Shown piece after piece: positions 15,286 through 18,471 of a DNA stretch of 18,471 bases (its first letter is position 1; the number at the start of each line of letters is the position of its first letter). The notes below the pieces were generated by a model. The model was not told where the DNA came from, ran no database searches, and saw only the letters and a list, made by a program, of their open reading frames with translations. This DNA comes from DASWTL01 sp036405495 (GTDB taxonomy: Bacteria; Bacteroidota; Bacteroidia; Sphingobacteriales; Sphingobacteriaceae), in assembly GCA_036405495.1 (NCBI GenBank), contig DASWXL010000042.1, positions 1 through 18,471 on the forward strand, written 5' to 3'. A program made the position numbers and the translations under genes.

Positions 15286-15327
15286 GGTTCGGTCATCCTA
15301 CGTCTTTTGACGTAGGATGACCGAACC
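15286..15327. repeat. Perfect 19-bp inverted repeat with TTTT loop
   Basis: The arms GGTTCGGTCATCCTACGTC and its exact complement flank a four-base TTTT loop. It sits 16 bases after the ddl stop, between convergent ddl and a thioesterase gene. Neither side has a T-tract, so it is not a standard intrinsic terminator. It may still end transcription, protect 3' ends, or be a dispersed palindromic repeat. Confidence 0.85.
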
Positions 15328-15351
15328 ATGTCCCCACCCGGTATAACCAAA

Positions 15352-15423
15352 CTATCTCAGACCCGGCTTTTCATCGCGTTCGGATCTCATGCCGGCAACG
15401 CTGGCCGCAGTCGCTTTGGCCAT
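15352..15423 (-). CDS. Possible 23-residue mini reading frame
   Basis: An ATG 3 bases beyond the downstream thioesterase stop opens a 23-codon frame (MAKATAASVAG then MRSERDEKPGLR) ending in TAG. Composition is Ala-rich then charged. No family is recognised, and at this length chance is a real possibility. It lies in the 99-base stretch between the thioesterase gene and the perfect hairpin, and could be part of the same repeat unit. Confidence 0.2.
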   Translation of the reverse strand: MAKATAASVAGMRSERDEKPGLR

Positions 15424-15426
15424 GGT

Positions 15427-15846
15427 TTAAATGGAATATTTCCCGATGATCTCTTCAGTGACCTTTGCGCCTCTGCCGGTCTTTATATCGATCATCACGT
15501 AGTCGAACCAGCCATCGCAGCATAATTTCCCGGTTCTTTTACTGGTGATGTGGAATTCGACCCTGCATCCTTTAGCATTGATCTCGATGATGCCGGTTCT
15601 TACTGTAAATTCTTCACCCAGGTTCAGCGGGCGTTTATAATCCACATGAGCGGTTTTTACTACCCATCCATAGCCCTGTTCCATGAATTTTTCCATAGGC
15701 ATGCCATAAAAACGTTCCATCTGGTCATAACGGGCCGCCAGAACATAGTCGAAATACTTACTGTTATGCACATGATTGAACATGTCAATATCGTCTGGCC
15801 GCACTTTGAAATCACTGCTGAACTTACTGAAGTCTGGTTTGCTCAT
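15427..15846 (-). CDS. Hotdog-fold acyl-CoA thioesterase (4HBT type)
   Basis: A 139-residue single hotdog domain. The ATG at 15846 (MSKPDFSKF) is preferred; an ATG 27 bases earlier would add nine residues unlike the family. The active-site strand and helix read VRPDDIDMFNHVHNSKYFDY, with the D-x-D-x-F-N-H-V-x-N pattern of 4-hydroxybenzoyl-CoA-type thioesterases. VVKTAHVDYKRPLNLGEEF follows in the normal place. The end is basic and polar. It is convergent with ddl and divergent from rpsO, and is not an evident operon partner of either. The substrate is unknown. It is a distant relative of the thioesterase in the mltG operon, not a recent copy. Confidence 0.88.
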   Translation of the reverse strand: MSKPDFSKFSSDFKVRPDDIDMFNHVHNSKYFDYVLAARYDQMERFYGMPMEKFMEQGYGWVVKTAHVDYKRPLNLGEEFTVRTGIIEINAKGCRVEFHITSKRTGKLCCDGWFDYVMIDIKTGRGAKVTEEIIGKYSI

Positions 15847-15891
15847 ACGGCAAAGGTGGCGTTTCTGAATCAATTTTCAGAATAATACAGA

Positions 15892-15923
15892 TTTGTTTTA
15901 TACGTATCGGAACCGTATCTTTG
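15892..15923 (+). promoter_or_regulatory. Promoter of rpsO
   Basis: TTTG, a 20-base spacer and TATCTTTG match the Bacteroidota housekeeping promoter well. It lies 45 bases before the rpsO ATG, giving a leader of about 40 bases in which S15 autoregulation could act. Confidence 0.8.
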
Positions 15924-15968
15924 CACGCAATTAACAAAATTTGTAAACGCTTTAATATTATTCAGGTA

Positions 15969-16247
15969 ATGTATTTAAGTAAAGAAACCAAGGCAGAAAT
16001 TTTTGCCAAACACGGAAAAAGTGCAACCGATACCGGTTCAGCAGAAGGACAGGTAGCATTATTTACAACTCGTATCGCTCACTTAACAGGGCATTTGAAG
16101 AAAAATAGAAAAGATTTTTCTACTCAGCTGTCGTTGCAGAAGTTAGTAGGTAAACGTCGTGCGATCTTAGCATATCTTTATAAAAAGGATATTTCAAGAT
16201 ACCGTGCAATCATCAAGAATCTTGGTCTGAGAGATATTATCAAATAA
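15969..16247 (+). CDS. rpsO: 30S ribosomal protein S15
   Basis: A 92-residue protein that binds the central domain of 16S rRNA early in 30S assembly. The ATG at 15969 gives MYLSKETKAEIF, the usual start; an ATG at 15921 lies inside the promoter's -7 box and would add 16 residues. Landmarks are DTGSAEGQVALFTTRIAHLT (22-41), HLKKNRKDFST (43-53), LVGKRRAILAYL (59-70) and the YRAIIKNLGLRDI end. Composition is strongly basic and the length is normal. A complete promoter precedes it and an intrinsic terminator follows it. Pairing with pnp downstream is conserved across many bacteria. Confidence 0.98.
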   Translation: MYLSKETKAEIFAKHGKSATDTGSAEGQVALFTTRIAHLTGHLKKNRKDFSTQLSLQKLVGKRRAILAYLYKKDISRYRAIIKNLGLRDIIK

Positions 16248-16264
16248 ATCTTAGCAAAACTTTG

Positions 16265-16298
16265 AAAAGCCATCCCGTTATCGGATGGCTTTTTTTAT
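16265..16298 (+). terminator. Intrinsic terminator after rpsO
   Basis: AAAAGCCATCC, loop CGTTATC and GGATGGCTTTT form an 11-bp stem followed by further T residues. It begins 17 bases after the rpsO stop and separates rpsO from pnp. Confidence 0.88.
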
Positions 16299-16303
16299 TT
16301 TTG
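16296..16303 (+). promoter_or_regulatory. Candidate -7 promoter element of pnp
   Basis: TATTTTTG fits TAnnTTTG exactly and overlaps the T-tract of the rpsO terminator. It would give pnp a leader of about 60 bases. The nearest upstream TTTG is about 31 bases away, so the -33 half is missing; read-through from rpsO is the alternative. Confidence 0.35.
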
Positions 16304-16367
16304 ACACAAAATAGTTCAAATAAAACACAGACACACTAAAAGAGGAAGGTGTGTCGCAATTAAAATT

Positions 16368-18471
16368 ATGAGTTATAACGCAATTAAAAAGTCGTTTGAT
16401 ATCGGCGATGGCCGGATTATCGAAATTGAAACCGGAAAGTTAGCGAAGCTTGCCGACGGTTCGGTAGTAGTAAAAATGGGTGATACCATGTTGCTTGCGA
16501 CGGTTGTATCGTCAAAGGAAGCGAAAGAAGGAGTGGATTTCCTTCCGTTGTCGGTCGATTATCAGGAAAAATATGCGTCTACCGGACGTATCCCGGGTGG
16601 ATTTTTACGCAGGGAAGCAAAGCTTTCGGATTACGAGGTGTTGATCTCCCGTCTGGTCGATCGTGCTTTACGTCCGTTGTTCCCTGAAGACTACCATGCA
16701 GATACACAGGTCATGATTTCGCTGATCTCTGCCGATAAAGATATTATGCCGGATGCACTGGCAGGTTTGGCGGCGTCAGCTGCTATTGCTGTATCAGATA
16801 TTCCGTTTAATGGCCCGATCTCGGAAGTTCGTGTGGCCAAGATTGACGGTCAGTTAGTGATCAATCCGCTGATGAGCGATCTGGAACGTGCCTCACTTGA
16901 ATTTATCGTTGCCGGTTCGGCCAACGATATTGTGATGGTAGAAGGAGAAGCGAACGAGATCTCTGAAGAGGAGATGGTGGAAGCTTTAGAGTTTGCTCAT
17001 AAAGCCATTAGAATTCAGGTACAGGCTCAGATCGAGCTTGCTGAGATGGTTGGAAAGACCACCAAACGCGTGTACAGTCACGAGCACAGCAATCCCGAAT
17101 TGAAGGAGCAGGTATATAAAGCTACTTATGATAAGGTTTATCAGATAGCGAAGTCTGGTTCTTCGAAGCAGGAGCGCTCTGAGAAGTTCTCTGAGATCCG
17201 TGATGAATTTATTATTTCACTTGGTGAGGAGATCGACGACATCACCAAAAGCCTGGCGAAAAAGTACTTCCATGACGTGCAGTATGACGCAGTTCGGAAT
17301 CTGGTACTGGATGAAGGAATTCGTCTGGACGGACGCGATTCACGCACCGTTCGCCCGATCTGGAGCGAAGTGGGATATTTGCCTGCCGCACACGGTTCAG
17401 CGGTATTCACCCGTGGTGAAACGCAGTCGTTGACCACCGTTACGCTCGGAGCTAAAATGGATGAGCAGTTGATCGACGGTGCATTCATTAATGGCTACAA
17501 CAAATTTTTACTGCACTATAATTTCCCTGGATTTTCTACCGGAGAGGTTCGCCCTAACCGCGGTCCCGGTCGTCGTGAGATAGGCCATGGTAACCTGGCT
17601 ATGCGTTCCCTGAAGAAAGTGCTTCCGGGTGATGATGCGAATCCTTATACTATCCGTATCGTTTCAGACATTCTGGAATCAAACGGATCATCTTCGATGG
17701 CCACCGTTTGTGCCGGTACTCTGGCGCTGATGGATGCAGGTGTTAAATTAAAGGCTCCTGTTTCGGGTATCGCCATGGGATTGATCACCGACGAGAAAAC
17801 AGGTAAATTCGCCGTGCTTTCTGATATCCTTGGCGATGAGGATCACTTGGGTGATATGGACTTTAAAGTAACAGGTACTGAGAAAGGTATTGTTGCGTGC
17901 CAGATGGACCTGAAGATCCATGGTTTAAAGTGGGAAGTGCTTACGAATGCCTTAAAACAGGCTAACGAAGGCCGTCTTCATATCTTAAATGAAATGAAGA
18001 AAACCATCTCTGAACCTCGCGAAGATTATAAACCGCACGCTCCGCGTATCGTAACATTGAAGATCGATAAAGAGTTCATTGGTGCTGTTATCGGTCCGGG
18101 TGGAAAGATCATTCAGGAAATGCAGCGTGAAACCGGTGCTACGATCGCTATTGAAGAAAAAGACAATCAGGGTATCGTTGAAATCTTTGCCGATAACAAA
18201 GAATCGATTGACAAAGCAGTAGCCCGTATAAAAGGAATCGCTTCTAAGCCTGAAGTTGGTGAAATTTATGAAGGTAAAGTCAAGACCATCATGCCGTTCG
18301 GCGCATTCGTCGAGATCATGCCTGGTAAAGACGGCTTGCTGCACATTTCAGAGATCGACTGGAAGCGCTACGAAACCATGGAAGGTATCTTCCAGGTAGG
18401 CGATGAAGTAAGAGTTAAACTTCTGGACGTCGACAAACAAGGCAAACTGAAACTTTCGCGTAAGGCATTAC
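16368..18471 (+). CDS. pnp: Polyribonucleotide nucleotidyltransferase (PNPase), 3' end beyond window
   Basis: 701 residues are visible; the frame is open at the right edge, probably within the last few dozen codons. PNPase degrades RNA 3' to 5' with phosphate and is a core of bacterial RNA decay. The first RNase PH domain (about 5-140) has YQEKYASTGRIPGGFLRREA. An all-helical linker follows (about 240-310). The second RNase PH domain (about 315-545) holds NFPGFSTGEVRPNRGPGRRE, SDILESNGSSSMA and DILGDEDHLGDMDFK, where Asp486 and Asp492 match the catalytic metal-binding pair. A KH domain (about 560-620) has IGPGGK (575-580), and an S1 domain starts near 631 (GKVKTIMPFGAFVEI). The ATG at 16368 gives the normal start. 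Length so far is typical. Confidence 0.98.
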   Translation, partial: MSYNAIKKSFDIGDGRIIEIETGKLAKLADGSVVVKMGDTMLLATVVSSKEAKEGVDFLPLSVDYQEKYASTGRIPGGFLRREAKLSDYEVLISRLVDRALRPLFPEDYHADTQVMISLISADKDIMPDALAGLAASAAIAVSDIPFNGPISEVRVAKIDGQLVINPLMSDLERASLEFIVAGSANDIVMVEGEANEISEEEMVEALEFAHKAIRIQVQAQIELAEMVGKTTKRVYSHEHSNPELKEQVYKATYDKVYQIAKSGSSKQERSEKFSEIRDEFIISLGEEIDDITKSLAKKYFHDVQYDAVRNLVLDEGIRLDGRDSRTVRPIWSEVGYLPAAHGSAVFTRGETQSLTTVTLGAKMDEQLIDGAFINGYNKFLLHYNFPGFSTGEVRPNRGPGRREIGHGNLAMRSLKKVLPGDDANPYTIRIVSDILESNGSSSMATVCAGTLALMDAGVKLKAPVSGIAMGLITDEKTGKFAVLSDILGDEDHLGDMDFKVTGTEKGIVACQMDLKIHGLKWEVLTNALKQANEGRLHILNEMKKTISEPREDYKPHAPRIVTLKIDKEFIGAVIGPGGKIIQEMQRETGATIAIEEKDNQGIVEIFADNKESIDKAVARIKGIASKPEVGEIYEGKVKTIMPFGAFVEIMPGKDGLLHISEIDWKRYETMEGIFQVGDEVRVKLLDVDKQGKLKLSRKAL

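Noticed and set aside
15921..15968. Upstream ATG extending S15 by 16 residues
   Set aside because: It lies at the -7 promoter box and S15 normally begins MYLSKE.

Overview
The window looks like a chromosome segment of a Bacteroidota bacterium, most likely a member of the Sphingobacteriaceae (Pedobacter/Mucilaginibacter type). The evidence is protein style, near absence of Shine-Dalgarno sites, and several sites fitting the Bacteroidota promoter form (TTTG about 19-20 bases before TAnnTTTG). No mobile element, prophage or CRISPR array was seen. The family-level placement is inference.

Left part (1-7500), carbon metabolism. A serine O-acetyltransferase gene cut by the window edge is followed by two divergent gene pairs. 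Leftward are a sensory-rhodopsin-transducer (ASRT) homologue and a trehalose-synthase-like GH13 enzyme, 5 bases apart. Rightward are a GT4 glycosyltransferase and an amylo-alpha-1,6-glucosidase, 8 bases apart. Together they look like an alpha-glucan/trehalose locus with a possible small sugar-sensing protein. Next come a 57-residue unknown protein and a NahK-like sugar kinase on the minus strand.

Middle (7500-10500). A second-type elongation factor G has Leu where EF-G has its catalytic His, and resembles the Bacteroides EF-G2 group. A gene-poor 350-base stretch follows, then a bidirectional terminator. After that comes a self-contained tRNA-Ser(UGA) unit with its own strong promoter and terminator.

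Right part (10500-18471), envelope and core genes. A tight leftward operon carries a membrane PASTA protein, a rhodanese, MltG, a hotdog thioesterase and a YihY/BrkB membrane protein. Divergent from it is ddl (D-Ala-D-Ala ligase), which may be leaderless. A perfect 19-bp hairpin separates ddl from a second thioesterase gene. Then come rpsO with a textbook promoter and terminator, and pnp, which runs off the right edge. MltG, the PASTA protein and Ddl all concern peptidoglycan; rpsO-pnp is the classic ribosomal protein S15/PNPase neighbourhood.

Most promising for follow-up are the ASRT-glucan locus, the EF-G paralogue with an altered GTPase centre, and the hairpin next to a 23-codon reading frame. 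No convincingly new multi-gene system was found.
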